DNA from: Gammaproteobacteria bacterium
GTDB lineage: Bacteria > Pseudomonadota > Gammaproteobacteria > GRL18
Length of the DNA: 37,486 nucleotides
Assembly: GCA_026196615.1 (NCBI GenBank)
Contig: JAPHSW010000173.1
Location: 1-37,486, forward strand
Direction: 5' to 3'
The notes beneath the pieces are model-generated. The model had not been told where the DNA came from. It made no database searches and saw only the letters and a list, made by a program, of their open reading frames with translations. Of the stretch, positions 23,746 through 32,605 are shown in pieces; within the stretch, counting starts at the first letter, position 1, and each line of letters starts with the position of its first letter. The position numbers were made by a program, and so were the translations under genes.

Positions 23746-25074
23746 TTAATAAGAGTTCCTGGCCAGACGAAAACCAAGATCATTGTCACTGCTGTTGGGT
23801 TTGAGTCTACCGCGAAATGCTGAACGACAATATCCTGCATCATCGTCCCAACTTCCACCACGATTGACTCGGCGAGAACCGCCAGACTGCACATTTGGAT
23901 CGGTAACTGAACGTTCTGGATAATCATCATAGATATCCGATACCCATTCCCAAACATTACCATGCATTTCATAAAAGCCCCAGGCATTTGCCTGTAAACT
24001 ACATGCCGCTATGGTTTTTACATTAGAATCCCCTACTTTGCTGCCATTATAGGGTTCATTGCCATTATAATTAACTTGTGTCGTAGTGATATTTTCTCCA
24101 AATGAAAACGGCGTATTGGTGCCAGCACGTGCTGCATATTCCCATTCTGCTTCCGTGGGTAAGCGATAACCTCCACGCTCACCTCTTTTTTTAGCTCTCT
24201 CATTTAAACGGCGAATAAATTCCTGCACTTTATTCCAACTCACGCTATCAACTGGACAATTCCCTCCACAGTTTTTAAAGTAAGAGGGATTCTTACCCAT
24301 AATCATTTGCCACTCTCTCTGAGTAACTTCATATTTTCCAAGATAAAAATCTTTTGTCAGCTTTACCTCATGAGGAACTTCATTAAAGAATCTATCAGCT
24401 TCATTCAATGGACTCCCCATCATAAAAGTGCCTGCTTTTACTCGAATAAAATCCATACCAGTAATAGGATCTTTAAAATTGTTCTTATTATTTATCTTTT
24501 CCTGGATATTTTTTTCACATAATTTTTTTTGGGGTTTTGTCTGTTGTCCAGACATTTGTATGGCTATTCTTTCTTGTTCCAAAGTTTGTCTAATTTGACG
24601 TTGATGTTCCAGGTTCAAGCGTTTCTGTTTTTCTTGATATGCCAGAGCTTGCGCTCTTAAGGTTTTCATTAACTCAATTTGTTCTTGTTCTATTTTTTGG
24701 TAATTATTATCAAATTCTGTTTGATATATTGCTTGTTCCTGGCTGTTTCTAAAAAGTTTTTCTGTCAAATTCAATTCGTTTTTAAGTTCATCTGGAGTCA
24801 TTAAGCCAGTTATACCTTCTGGGTAATTCAATTGAGCTATTTGTTCTTTAGCTTCATTTAGTAAGGCCTGAATATTTTGAATACGAGTCTGATAATTCTC
24901 TCGTGTTGATTGTTTAGGTAGGTCTTGTTTTATTTCGCTGGTTCGTTGTTCCAGTTCAATAGTAGATTCTGAGCGATTTGGAAATTCGATTTGATTTTGA
25001 AACTGATAAATTGCAAGAATAGTTCCAGCAATAAAAAGTATCATCAGTAATTTGAAGTTAAGCATGCCATCCAT
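23746..25074 (-). CDS. Membrane-anchored formylglycine-generating-enzyme-like (SUMF1) protein
   Basis: 442 residues. An N-terminal hydrophobic helix (about 7-25) is followed by a Gln/Glu-rich coiled coil (about 30-190) and an FGE/SUMF1 fold of about 230 residues. The fold shows FIRVKAGTFMMGSPLNEADR, GYRLPTEAEWEYAARAG, YEMHGNVWEWVSD and RGGSWDDDAGYCRSAFRGR. In true FGE two Cys near the C-terminus bind copper. Here the position of the first (GGSYMC in human SUMF1) is Asp and only the second is present, so sulfatase maturation is unlikely. Such proteins more often act as binding or scaffold modules or iron enzymes of the EgtB group. There is no sulfatase gene in the window. It is upstream of hipB but separated from it by 143 bp that hold the hip operators. 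Confidence 0.82.
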   Translation of the reverse strand: MDGMLNFKLLMILFIAGTILAIYQFQNQIEFPNRSESTIELEQRTSEIKQDLPKQSTRENYQTRIQNIQALLNEAKEQIAQLNYPEGITGLMTPDELKNELNLTEKLFRNSQEQAIYQTEFDNNYQKIEQEQIELMKTLRAQALAYQEKQKRLNLEHQRQIRQTLEQERIAIQMSGQQTKPQKKLCEKNIQEKINNKNNFKDPITGMDFIRVKAGTFMMGSPLNEADRFFNEVPHEVKLTKDFYLGKYEVTQREWQMIMGKNPSYFKNCGGNCPVDSVSWNKVQEFIRRLNERAKKRGERGGYRLPTEAEWEYAARAGTNTPFSFGENITTTQVNYNGNEPYNGSKVGDSNVKTIAACSLQANAWGFYEMHGNVWEWVSDIYDDYPERSVTDPNVQSGGSRRVNRGGSWDDDAGYCRSAFRGRLKPNSSDNDLGFRLARNSY

Positions 25075-25382
25075 TTGTTTATTGAATCTTCTCTTTATAT
25101 TAGCAAAAATTCATCAATCTGCAACTTATGAGACAGGCCACTTTATATACAAAAGAGAATAAAACTTATTGATTTCTATAATTAAATCATTCATTTTCAA
25201 GCTATTAGAACACGAAAATAAATTAGCTTTTCATTCAGAAACAAAGGCCTTGAAATACCCTACAAATTATAATATTGAATTATTATTTTTTTCCTCAATA
25301 TCTAAATAATATGACCTAATTCCTGAAATTTACCCCTGATAAAAGGCCACTCTTAACAACTCAGTCCAATGAGGATACAGAC
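25075..25382. other. Divergent intergenic region between SUMF1-like gene and selO
   Basis: About 308 bp of AT-rich DNA with promoters expected in both directions. I find no palindrome or RNA motif worth naming. Confidence 0.3.
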
Positions 25383-26843
25383 TTGTTTAATTTTGATAAC
25401 AGCTATATAAAACTACCAGCCGACTTCTATCAGGCGGTAAATCCTTCCAGTGCCCATGCACCTGAACTCATTGCATTCAATACCAACTTCGCAACTGAGT
25501 TAGGCATTGACTTTGATGGATTAACTGAAAAAGAACTGGTAGAGATATTTTCAGGACAAAAATTACTACCAGGCTCAACGCCAATTGCAATGGCTTATGC
25601 TGGACATCAATTTGGTAATTTTGTTCCCAGCCTTGGGGATGGTCGGGCTATTCTTTTAGGTGAAATAGTGGCTCCAGATGGACAGCGATATGATATACAA
25701 CTTAAGGGTGCAGGCCAGACCTCATTCTCAAGAAGAGGTGATGGACGCTCAGCCCTTGGCCCTGTTATTAGAGAATACATTCTTAGTGAGGCAATGAACG
25801 CCCTAAATATACCAACAACCAGAGCTCTTGCTGCAGTAACCAGCGGAGAGAATGTACGACGCGAAGAAGTCGTTCCTGGTGGAATATTTACCAGAGTAGC
25901 TTCTAGCCATATCAGAATAGGAACCTTTGAATACTTTGCCTGTAGAGATGATTTTGATGCCGTAAAACAGTTAGCTGACTATGCAATTAATCGACATTAT
26001 CCAGAACTAAAAGTTTCTGAAACTAAGTATTATGATTTTTTTATAGCCGTTTCAAAGAGAAAATTATCACTGGTTGCAAAATGGATGAGTGTAGGCTTTA
26101 TCCATGGGGTCATGAATACAGATAATAGTAGTATCAGTGGAGAAACCATCGACTTTGGCCCTTGTGCTTTTATGGATCATTTTAGCTACGATAAAGTGTT
26201 TAGCTCAATTGATAGAGATGGTCGTTACGCCTATCAAAATCAGGGGAATATTGCTTTATGGAACTTATCCTCATTAGTACACTGCCTTACTCCCCTAATC
26301 AGCTCTGAATCTAAAAATGATTTCACAATAGATAATGTGAAAGAGGAGCTTGATACTTTATTAGAGTTTTTTATTGAGCAATGGCTTGAATTAATGGGTA
26401 AAAAATTGGGTATACTTTCAGCGACACAAAGTGATCAGCCGCTTATAAATCTTTGGCTTTCATATCTTGAAAAAGAAAATCTTGATTTTACCAACAGTTT
26501 TCAAGATTTAATTCACTTAGTGGGAAACAATAATACGCAGAATCAGTTTAAACAAACCACAGAATTTGAACAATTCTATTCATCATGGAAGCAACGTTTA
26601 GATGATCAAGGAAGTGATGTTCATGAGGTAAAAGAACTGATGTCACAAAATAACCCTGTATTTATACCAAGAAACCATCAAGTAGAAAAAGCCATTGAAC
26701 AAGCATTGGAGGGGAATTATAATCATTTTCATAAACTCAACAAAGTACTCAGTAAACCTTTTACTTTCCAGGAACAATACAGAGATCTAATCAAAGCACC
26801 GTTAAAAGAAGAAATTGTTCATCAAACATTTTGTGGTACTTGA
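25383..26843 (+). CDS. selO: Protein adenylyltransferase SelO (YdiU family)
   Basis: 486 residues from a TTG start with AGGA eight bases upstream, matching the family's usual beginning. SelO is a pseudokinase that uses a flipped ATP to transfer AMP to Ser/Thr/Tyr of target proteins, linked to the oxidative stress response. Visible: GDGRAILLGE, LKGAGQTSFSRRGDGRSALG (nucleotide-binding lysine and arginines), SVGFIHGVMNTDN with the catalytic Asp247/Asn248, and metal Asp257 in DFGP. The protein ends in FCGT, the conserved bacterial C-terminus whose Cys replaces the selenocysteine of animal SelO. It appears complete and monocistronic. Confidence 0.94.
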   Translation: MFNFDNSYIKLPADFYQAVNPSSAHAPELIAFNTNFATELGIDFDGLTEKELVEIFSGQKLLPGSTPIAMAYAGHQFGNFVPSLGDGRAILLGEIVAPDGQRYDIQLKGAGQTSFSRRGDGRSALGPVIREYILSEAMNALNIPTTRALAAVTSGENVRREEVVPGGIFTRVASSHIRIGTFEYFACRDDFDAVKQLADYAINRHYPELKVSETKYYDFFIAVSKRKLSLVAKWMSVGFIHGVMNTDNSSISGETIDFGPCAFMDHFSYDKVFSSIDRDGRYAYQNQGNIALWNLSSLVHCLTPLISSESKNDFTIDNVKEELDTLLEFFIEQWLELMGKKLGILSATQSDQPLINLWLSYLEKENLDFTNSFQDLIHLVGNNNTQNQFKQTTEFEQFYSSWKQRLDDQGSDVHEVKELMSQNNPVFIPRNHQVEKAIEQALEGNYNHFHKLNKVLSKPFTFQEQYRDLIKAPLKEEIVHQTFCGT

Positions 26844-26877
26844 GTACTTAAACTAAGAAATAAATAAAATTTTAACT

Positions 26878-28137
26878 TCAGTTTTTCAAATTATTAATAG
26901 TATCTAAGGCTTTTTGAGGCAGCTTCATTGTTGTTTTTATTGTTCGATCTCTTAATGATATTTGGTTCAAATAATCATTAAGATTATCTTTTGTTGCCAA
27001 AAATTCGTAAACATTATTTGGCTCGTAGCGAACTAACCTGGGATGTTTTTTCTCATTGCTTCCCTTTTTCAATTCGTCTGGTTCTGACTTAATACGAGTA
27101 ATAACAGAATAGTGTAAATCAAGGTTAGCTGTTTCAGGATAACCAAGTAAAGAGCGAGTACCATTTCTAAAACGTATACCGTCCATTATTTTATATTGTA
27201 GAGATTTTGATTCAGTTAATTTATCCTGAGGATATCTTTTGTAAAATTTTAAAAAAGTTTCATCAACCTCCAGGCCGCATTTTGAGGCTTGTGAAATTAT
27301 CCATCGTAAAGGAATATTTGCTAGACCATCATAGGCATAACCACCACCAATATTAGAATGGACACCTGCAAACCAAAGTTGAATTAATGATTGTTCATCA
27401 TTATCTGCACTCTTCCAAACTTCAGGTTGGAAGTCAGCGCGTTTTTCATCAATAGAAAGTGCTTGTCGAACATGTTTAATACAGCTAGCAGGAACATCAG
27501 AAACATGAAAACGTCGATGTGCAGTTGTAAATAATTTTGAGCCAAGAGCCATTACGGTATCCCAAACACCTAAAAACTCAATAGTAATCTTTTTAAAAGG
27601 AGCAAGTTTCTGCTTTTTCTTATCTCCATCATTATTGATCTCACTAATGACATCATCAACAGACAATTGACCTTTTGACTCAACATAGTGACGAAGAAGT
27701 AATGGAATATAGTAAGCATCACTTTTTCCAGGAATTCCTTCCATCCACTCTATAAACTGTGTTAATCCTCGTGCTGTAGCTGCACCACGACTAAAGCCAA
27801 AAATATAGACCTGATCACCTTCTTGATAATTATGTGCTAAAAACGTAACAGAATCTTCTATATTGGACTCGAAACCAGCTCCCCAACCACCTCCGAGAAT
27901 TTTGTCGCAAAATTGCAGCATCCTATTCGATGGCCCAGGAAAAACTGACATTGCACCAACACCCGTATCATAATAAACAACTTGTGCTTTTTGATCACCC
28001 GATTCAGGCAATATTGCTCGTGCTAATTTCAAAACATTTGAAGGTTTAACCACCTTGCTACCATCATAACGTTCACCTTTGGCGTAAGTATTATTCCATG
28101 TCCCATCCAGACACAACACAATGCGCTTACCAGTCAC
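26878..28137 (-). CDS. DUF2235 (Tle1-like) alpha/beta-hydrolase, putative phospholipase
   Basis: 419 residues from a GTG start with GGAG seven bases before it. The family pattern is clear: LCLDGTWNNT at the N-terminus, the nucleophile elbow GFSRGA with Ser116, and WFAGVHSNIGGGYA. DUF2235 includes Tle1 effectors of type VI secretion, which cut phospholipids of rival cells, but also many housekeeping hydrolases. No VgrG, PAAR, Tli immunity or other T6SS gene is in the window, so I favour an uncommitted intracellular hydrolase. No signal peptide. It is the third, unrelated lipase family in this window. Confidence 0.87.
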   Translation of the reverse strand: MTGKRIVLCLDGTWNNTYAKGERYDGSKVVKPSNVLKLARAILPESGDQKAQVVYYDTGVGAMSVFPGPSNRMLQFCDKILGGGWGAGFESNIEDSVTFLAHNYQEGDQVYIFGFSRGAATARGLTQFIEWMEGIPGKSDAYYIPLLLRHYVESKGQLSVDDVISEINNDGDKKKQKLAPFKKITIEFLGVWDTVMALGSKLFTTAHRRFHVSDVPASCIKHVRQALSIDEKRADFQPEVWKSADNDEQSLIQLWFAGVHSNIGGGYAYDGLANIPLRWIISQASKCGLEVDETFLKFYKRYPQDKLTESKSLQYKIMDGIRFRNGTRSLLGYPETANLDLHYSVITRIKSEPDELKKGSNEKKHPRLVRYEPNNVYEFLATKDNLNDYLNQISLRDRTIKTTMKLPQKALDTINNLKN

Positions 28138-28281
28138 AACACTCTCCTTTTAAATTCTAAAATAAAAAGTCATTAGTTTCATTACTATATACTACCATCA
28201 TAGTAAAAGACTTGACACTATTTAAATTTATTGCAAACTTGTAAAATTTCACTAAGACAAATAAATCAATAAGATTGAAAA

Positions 28282-29052
28282 TTAATAGCTCTGATAATGA
28301 TTAATACACCAATCAGCTGCAGCACTGATATTACTCACAATAATCGCACCAGATCCATCTAGTCTGTTTTCATCTCCCATTTGATATTTACCTGTTTTTA
28401 CCAAACCACCTTGTAAACCAGCTTCAATTGCACCTAAGGTATCAGAGGCATAATCATCACCAAACATAATAATCTGCTTTTTATCTGAAGAAAAATCATG
28501 ACAAACCTGATGAAAAAAATTAGTCGAAGGCTTACCTATAATAGTTGCCTTAATCTGTGCAGCATATTCTAATGCAGTAACAAATGGACCAAGATCCAGA
28601 CTCAGACCAGATGACTCCTTAAAGTATCGATTATTACCCATGGCAATAAGAGGAGCCCCCTTCATTAACAAACGAAACGCTTTGTTTAATTCAGTGTAAT
28701 TAAAATATTCTGCAGCATCACCCAAAAGCACAACATTCGGTGATTGTTGTCTCCATTCTTTGAATTCATCTTTTATATTGGGATGAACTAATAAATGCGG
28801 CACAAGATTGTTTATTTTCAGGTAGTTAATAACTGCTTGAACAGGTGTATAAAGAGTATCTAGATCAATATTAAAGCCAATATTTTTTAGATCGTTATAG
28901 ACCATAATACGAGAACGACGAGTGGTGTTGGTAATAAAACGAAGAGGAATATGCACATCTTGTAAAGATTCAATGGCTTCAACAGCTCCTGAAATAAGTT
29001 TGCCATCAATATAAAGTACACCAGAAAGATCAAGTAATACTGCTCTAATCAT
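28282..29052 (-). CDS. HAD-IIA family phosphatase (LHPP/NagD-like)
   Basis: 256 residues from the ATG at 29052; the GTG at 29061 is part of the AAGGTG ribosome site. HAD motif I reads LLDLSGVLY, where the second Asp is Ser as in LHPP-type HAD-IIA enzymes. Motif II is FITNTT, motif III lies near IIGKPS, and motif IV is MFGDDYASD. This subfamily hydrolyses phosphate from small molecules or phospho-amino acids. The sequence is closest to the LHPP-like group (TIGR01458) by these motifs, and the substrate is not known. It lies 50 bp after the PilZ gene on the same strand and is probably co-transcribed with it. Confidence 0.85.
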   Translation of the reverse strand: MIRAVLLDLSGVLYIDGKLISGAVEAIESLQDVHIPLRFITNTTRRSRIMVYNDLKNIGFNIDLDTLYTPVQAVINYLKINNLVPHLLVHPNIKDEFKEWRQQSPNVVLLGDAAEYFNYTELNKAFRLLMKGAPLIAMGNNRYFKESSGLSLDLGPFVTALEYAAQIKATIIGKPSTNFFHQVCHDFSSDKKQIIMFGDDYASDTLGAIEAGLQGGLVKTGKYQMGDENRLDGSGAIIVSNISAAADWCINHYQSY

Positions 29053-29102
29053 ATTAAACACCTTTCAATGCTATATTTGAGCTATGAGCTGTAAACTAAA
29101 TA

Positions 29103-29507
29103 TTATTCTTGCTTGATAAATAAATCAGCTAATTCACGATAAATTTCTTCAGGATCATTTGAATTGTACTCAAGTAAACGTCTGAGCTCTGTTATGCTAT
29201 CTAAATCAATATCGATCCATTGAAGCCCTATATGATTATCTTCTGAATGGATAACTTTTGACTGCATCGTAATAGTTACTTCTTTGCTCAAGACAAGATA
29301 GAAAGTGTATAACCCCCCCAATTTCATCTCAATATCTTTGGGAGGTTCAATTAAAACACCCTTGAGTGAAATATCTAATAAATGGCATTCAAAATTCTGT
29401 CCGCCAAATGAGACATAGGCATTTCTAAAAAAATTTACTCGGAAATAATGACGTTTTTCGTTCTCTATCTCATTTTTAGAGTTCGAGTCTGATGCATTCT
29501 TAGTCAT
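29103..29507 (-). CDS. PilZ-domain protein (c-di-GMP receptor)
   Basis: 134 residues consisting of one PilZ domain (about 17-115) with short tails. Both c-di-GMP-binding motifs are present: RHYFR at 19-23 and DISLKG at 45-50. Stand-alone PilZ proteins pass the second-messenger signal to motility or surface-polymer machinery by protein contact. The partner cannot be told from the neighbours, which are a HAD phosphatase downstream and a divergent di-iron metallo-beta-lactamase-fold protein. Confidence 0.9.
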   Translation of the reverse strand: MTKNASDSNSKNEIENEKRHYFRVNFFRNAYVSFGGQNFECHLLDISLKGVLIEPPKDIEMKLGGLYTFYLVLSKEVTITMQSKVIHSEDNHIGLQWIDIDLDSITELRRLLEYNSNDPEEIYRELADLFIKQE

Positions 29508-29744
29508 ATTTAACCAATTTAATTATTCTAATCATATTTAAATTGTAGAAGTTCAACTCAAAATAAACAACTTAGCAAACAATAATGTCTCAGAAAAACA
29601 TAGTAATTGTGTAAGGTAAACACATGAGATAGATTTTATTTTTTAAAAAAAACATAATAAAAAAAAGCAACATGACTGGATCAATTAAACTAATTTAAGT
29701 ATAGTTACTACCGCCAATAACCTTACAATTAATATGGGTATAAT

Positions 29745-30506
29745 ATGTCAATTGAACTGTACAATGATGGTCAACATAAATGTGTCATTTTTCGTGATCT
29801 GGTCCGAGGTAGTGAAGCCGTTCAAGCCAACCAGATACTAGTTTATGATAATGATCATGCAGCACTTCTCGATCCAGGTGGAGAGCTGACCTATTCTGGC
29901 TTGTTTATGGGCATGAGTAAATACATGAATGTCAAAAATCTTGATTATGTGGTTGCCTCCCATCAAGATCCCGATATCGTAGCATCCCTGAACAAATGGT
30001 TGGTAGGAACCAATTGTAAAGTAGTGGTGCCTGAATTGTGGGCACGTTTTATACCACATTTTACACGCCCCGGAAAAATTGAAGAGCGTACTATTGGAAT
30101 TCCAGATCAAGGCATGCAATTAGAACTTGGTAGTATAAAACTAATGGCTCTACCTGCACATTTTTTACATGCTGAAGGTAATTTTCATTTTTATGACCCC
30201 AAAAGCAAAATTTTATTTTCTGGTGATATGGGAGCAAATTTATGTCCAGCAAAAGATCTGGATAAACCGATAACAAGCCTACAGGAAATTTTACCCTATG
30301 CAGAAGGTTTTCATCGCCGCTACATGAATAGCAATAAGGTCTGTCGTTTTTGGGTTAATATGGTCAGGCAATTAGATATTGATATCATAGCCCCACAGCA
30401 TGGCCGTTCATATACAGGTAAAGCCATCAATGAGTTTTTAGACTGGATCGAAGAACTTGAATGCGGGATTGATCTGTTTACCCAGATTAACTATCGTTTG
30501 CCATAA
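29745..30506 (+). CDS. ODP-type metallo-beta-lactamase-fold di-iron protein
   Basis: 253 residues, with the fold of the N-terminal half of flavodiiron proteins (FDPs) but without a flavodoxin domain. All metal ligands can be placed: His73, Asp75, Asp77 (SHQDPD), His142 (FLHAEGNF), Asp161 (FSGDMG) and His219 (PQHG). The first motif is H-x-D-x-D in place of the H-x-E-x-D of FDPs. Stand-alone versions (ODP family) bind oxygen at a di-iron site and act as O2 sensors or NO/O2-reactive proteins. The divergent PilZ gene invites a link between oxygen and c-di-GMP signalling, but this is only suggested by position. Confidence 0.87.
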   Translation: MSIELYNDGQHKCVIFRDLVRGSEAVQANQILVYDNDHAALLDPGGELTYSGLFMGMSKYMNVKNLDYVVASHQDPDIVASLNKWLVGTNCKVVVPELWARFIPHFTRPGKIEERTIGIPDQGMQLELGSIKLMALPAHFLHAEGNFHFYDPKSKILFSGDMGANLCPAKDLDKPITSLQEILPYAEGFHRRYMNSNKVCRFWVNMVRQLDIDIIAPQHGRSYTGKAINEFLDWIEELECGIDLFTQINYRLP

Positions 30507-30563
30507 AATCTTTATTATGTAACATACTGATTTTTTATCTATAATAAAAGAAAATGTCACAAT

Positions 30564-31130
30564 TCATGAGATATTTATATGCTCACGACAAATAAGCTGT
30601 ATATCTTCATTAGACAAAGATTCTTGTGTTAGCTCACAAAAATAAGTGTTATCTTCTTTTTTGTGGTTATATCGACAGGTATGACAAATTCCAAAAGATT
30701 TCATGCTATTTGAATGTTGTATAGCTTGTAATAGTTCTTGTAATACCTTAACTGCCTGTGTTTGCGACTGTTCCGTCAACTGCTCACAGGCATTAACAAA
30801 TAAAGGTGAAGGAATTGATGTTTTTAATAATTCCTTTCCTGCACTGGACACCTTCAAATGAGTCATTCTCTTGTCTCTACTATCAGGATGTTTATTCAGT
30901 AATCCTTTTTTCTCCAGCACATTCAACGTTTGGGAAACCGTCCCTTTTGTTTGCCCCAAATAGTCTGTAACTCCCATAGGCGTGTCTGAATATCGATTAC
31001 AGAGGGATAAATAATGTAACACCTCTAAATGTATTGGTTGTAAGCCATATTCAGCCACATCACGCCGAGAGTCTGTTCTCAAGAGATTTCCCAAGCGTTC
31101 AATATAATCATAAATTTGATTTGTTTTCAT
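30564..31130 (-). CDS. MarR-family regulator with C-terminal four-Cys tail
   Basis: 188 residues. The winged helix-turn-helix covers about 28-110 (GLQPIHLEVLHYL, GVTDYLGQTKGTVSQTL, wing SRDKRMTHLKV). After residue 140 comes an extra segment with Cys149, Cys152 (CHTC), Cys165 and Cys181 plus His184 (CREH). This spacing suggests a bound metal ion or a redox-reactive thiol cluster, so the protein may sense oxidants, zinc or NO. It is divergent from a glutaredoxin-like gene across a perfect palindrome, the usual arrangement for a MarR repressor and its target. A half-site also lies near its own start. Confidence 0.88.
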   Translation of the reverse strand: MKTNQIYDYIERLGNLLRTDSRRDVAEYGLQPIHLEVLHYLSLCNRYSDTPMGVTDYLGQTKGTVSQTLNVLEKKGLLNKHPDSRDKRMTHLKVSSAGKELLKTSIPSPLFVNACEQLTEQSQTQAVKVLQELLQAIQHSNSMKSFGICHTCRYNHKKEDNTYFCELTQESLSNEDIQLICREHINIS

Positions 31131-31138
31131 TAATTAAT

Positions 31139-31206
31139 AGTATCGGATCAAAACCTTCTTGACAAGTAGAATTTATTGTTTAATAATTTATGTATCGACT
31201 CGATAC
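31139..31206. promoter_or_regulatory. Divergent promoter with MarR operator palindrome
   Basis: GTATCGA-c-TCGATAC at 31192-31206 is a perfect 15-bp palindrome. A degenerate copy, GTATCGGATCA, lies at 31139-31149 beside the MarR start. A good -35 box TTGACA at 31159-31164 and TAATAA at 31181-31186 place the rightward transcript start next to the palindrome, so a bound MarR dimer would block the glutaredoxin-like promoter. Confidence 0.72.
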
Positions 31207-31239
31207 TATATTTTATTAACAAACTTTAAGGAAATTACT

Positions 31240-31473
31240 ATGAATAAAGCAATTTTTTATCATGCAGGTTGCCCTGTTTGTATCAGTGCCGAACAGCAAG
31301 TATTAGAAGCTTTAGATAGACAGCGTTTTGAAATAGAAATTGTCCATCTTGGTGAAGAGCCTACACGCATTAGCGAGGCTGAAAACGCAGGAGTTAAATC
31401 AGTGCCCGCTTTAATACTTGACGATAATGTATTTCATATCAACTTTGGTGCATCCATCACAGACTTGAAATAA
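31240..31473 (+). CDS. Small glutaredoxin/thioredoxin-like protein
   Basis: 77 residues from the ATG at 31240, which has AAGGA eight bases upstream; the longer open frame includes the promoter and operator and is not real. The active site CPVC sits in YHAGCPVCISAEQQVL, and the cis-proline loop is VKSVPALIL. The small size and IEIVHLGEEP strand fit a glutaredoxin-like thiol oxidoreductase. It is probably controlled by the divergent MarR repressor and precedes the cytochrome P460 gene by 68 bp, so it may help keep a thiol or heme partner reduced. This role is inferred. Confidence 0.83.
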   Translation: MNKAIFYHAGCPVCISAEQQVLEALDRQRFEIEIVHLGEEPTRISEAENAGVKSVPALILDDNVFHINFGASITDLK

Positions 31474-31541
31474 CAGAAAAAAGTAAAAAAAAGAGCAGTT
31501 CTATCATGTAGAACATCATAAAATCTCATAGGAGAACAACT

Positions 31542-32021
31542 ATGAAAAATACAATTTTAAAAATAATCATTACCTCTTCAATTCTTTTAGGGGCTAATAG
31601 CCATGCGGCTGATCAACCTGACTATCCTGAAAATTATCGTTCATGGACACATATTAAATCTATGACATTACACAAAGGCCATGCCTTAGAAAATCCTTTT
31701 TTAGGTATACATCATGTCTATGGAAATAAAGCAGCAGTTGCTGGAACAAAATCTGGACATTTCGAAGATGGTTCAGTACTTGTTTTTGATCTCCTTCAAT
31801 CTGTTACAAAAGATAAGGCATCCGTAGAAGGTGAACGAGTACTTATAGGTGTTATGTCAAAAGACAGCTCCAAATATAAAACGACAAGCGGCTGGGGCTT
31901 TGAAGGATTTAAAGGGAATAGTAAAACAGAACGTTTGGTTACTGATGATGGGACATCTTGTTATTCATGTCATACATCACAAAAAGAAAATGATTATGTA
32001 TTTACCCAATGGCGTAAATAA
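31542..32021 (+). CDS. Cytochrome P460 family c-type cytochrome
   Basis: 159 residues with a GGAG ribosome site. Residues 1-22 form a Sec signal peptide (hydrophobic IIITSSILLGANSHA, likely cut after Ala22), so the protein acts in the periplasm. The family core is plain: YPENYRSWTHIKS, GIHHVYGN, FEDGSVLVFDLL, GWGFEGFKG, and one heme-c site CYSCH at 140-144 near the C-terminus. P460 cytochromes have a Lys cross-linked heme and oxidise hydroxylamine, while the related cytochrome c'-beta binds NO. I cannot tell which from the sequence alone. Both activities belong to nitrogen-oxide detoxification. Confidence 0.9.
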   Translation: MKNTILKIIITSSILLGANSHAADQPDYPENYRSWTHIKSMTLHKGHALENPFLGIHHVYGNKAAVAGTKSGHFEDGSVLVFDLLQSVTKDKASVEGERVLIGVMSKDSSKYKTTSGWGFEGFKGNSKTERLVTDDGTSCYSCHTSQKENDYVFTQWRK

Positions 32022-32132
32022 AATTTCTCAAATGTAATTAAAATATTATGATATTTCTTTTACCTGTAATAGTTTGACTCACACAGGTAAAAGAACTTAT
32101 CTTATATTTCACTCTTTAACAGGTACTTAAAA

Positions 32133-32597
32133 ATGGAATCATTAGAATTAAAAGTGCCCTATTGGATTGATGCCAATGGTCAACCAACAACGTTTAGCCT
32201 GGTTAAAAATCGAGGTAAGTGGATTATAATAAATTGTTTTCAACATTGGTGCGAAGGATGCCATATCGATGGTTTGCCTGATTTAAAAATAATTTCTACG
32301 GCTTTTGTTGATAACCCGAATATCAAAATCATTTGTATACAGACCGTCTTTGAAGGATTTGAGACTAATACAAAAGATAGATTACGAGAGAATCAATTAC
32401 AATATGAATTACCTATTATAATGGGTCATGATGCAGGTGATTCTGATGGTAATGTATATCCTTCAACAATGACGATATTAAAGACAGGAGGTACACCATG
32501 GATGATTGTTATAAATCCTGAAGGAAAAATTATTTTTAGTGATTTTAGAATTAATGTTGACAGTCTCATTACTTTCTTAAAGCAAGAAACAGTATGA
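32133..32597 (+). CDS. TlpA/peroxiredoxin-like thioredoxin-fold protein
   Basis: 154 residues, no signal peptide, so cytosolic. The redox site is WCEGCH (Cys40, Cys43) in INCFQHWCEGCH, with a further Cys35 just before it. The cis-proline loop is GGTPWMIVI (Pro122), and the middle segment (GHDAGDSDGN) is the insert typical of TlpA/AhpC-TSA family proteins. It follows the P460 gene by 111 bp in the same direction and ends before a good terminator. Together with the glutaredoxin-like gene it gives two thiol proteins flanking the cytochrome. Confidence 0.83.
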   Translation: MESLELKVPYWIDANGQPTTFSLVKNRGKWIIINCFQHWCEGCHIDGLPDLKIISTAFVDNPNIKIICIQTVFEGFETNTKDRLRENQLQYELPIIMGHDAGDSDGNVYPSTMTILKTGGTPWMIVINPEGKIIFSDFRINVDSLITFLKQETV

Positions 32598-32605
32598 GCA
32601 TAGCA

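Noticed and set aside
23746-23900. Diversity-generating retroelement target at the end of the FGE-like gene
   Set aside because: No reverse transcriptase, accessory gene or near-identical template repeat is in the window; kept only as a question in the findings.
26878-28137. DUF2235 protein as a type VI secretion effector
   Set aside because: No VgrG, PAAR, adaptor or immunity gene lies next to it.
31159-31239. An upstream start giving a 104-residue glutaredoxin-like protein
   Set aside because: The extra 27 codons contain the promoter and the MarR palindrome, and the ATG at 31240 has a clear ribosome site.
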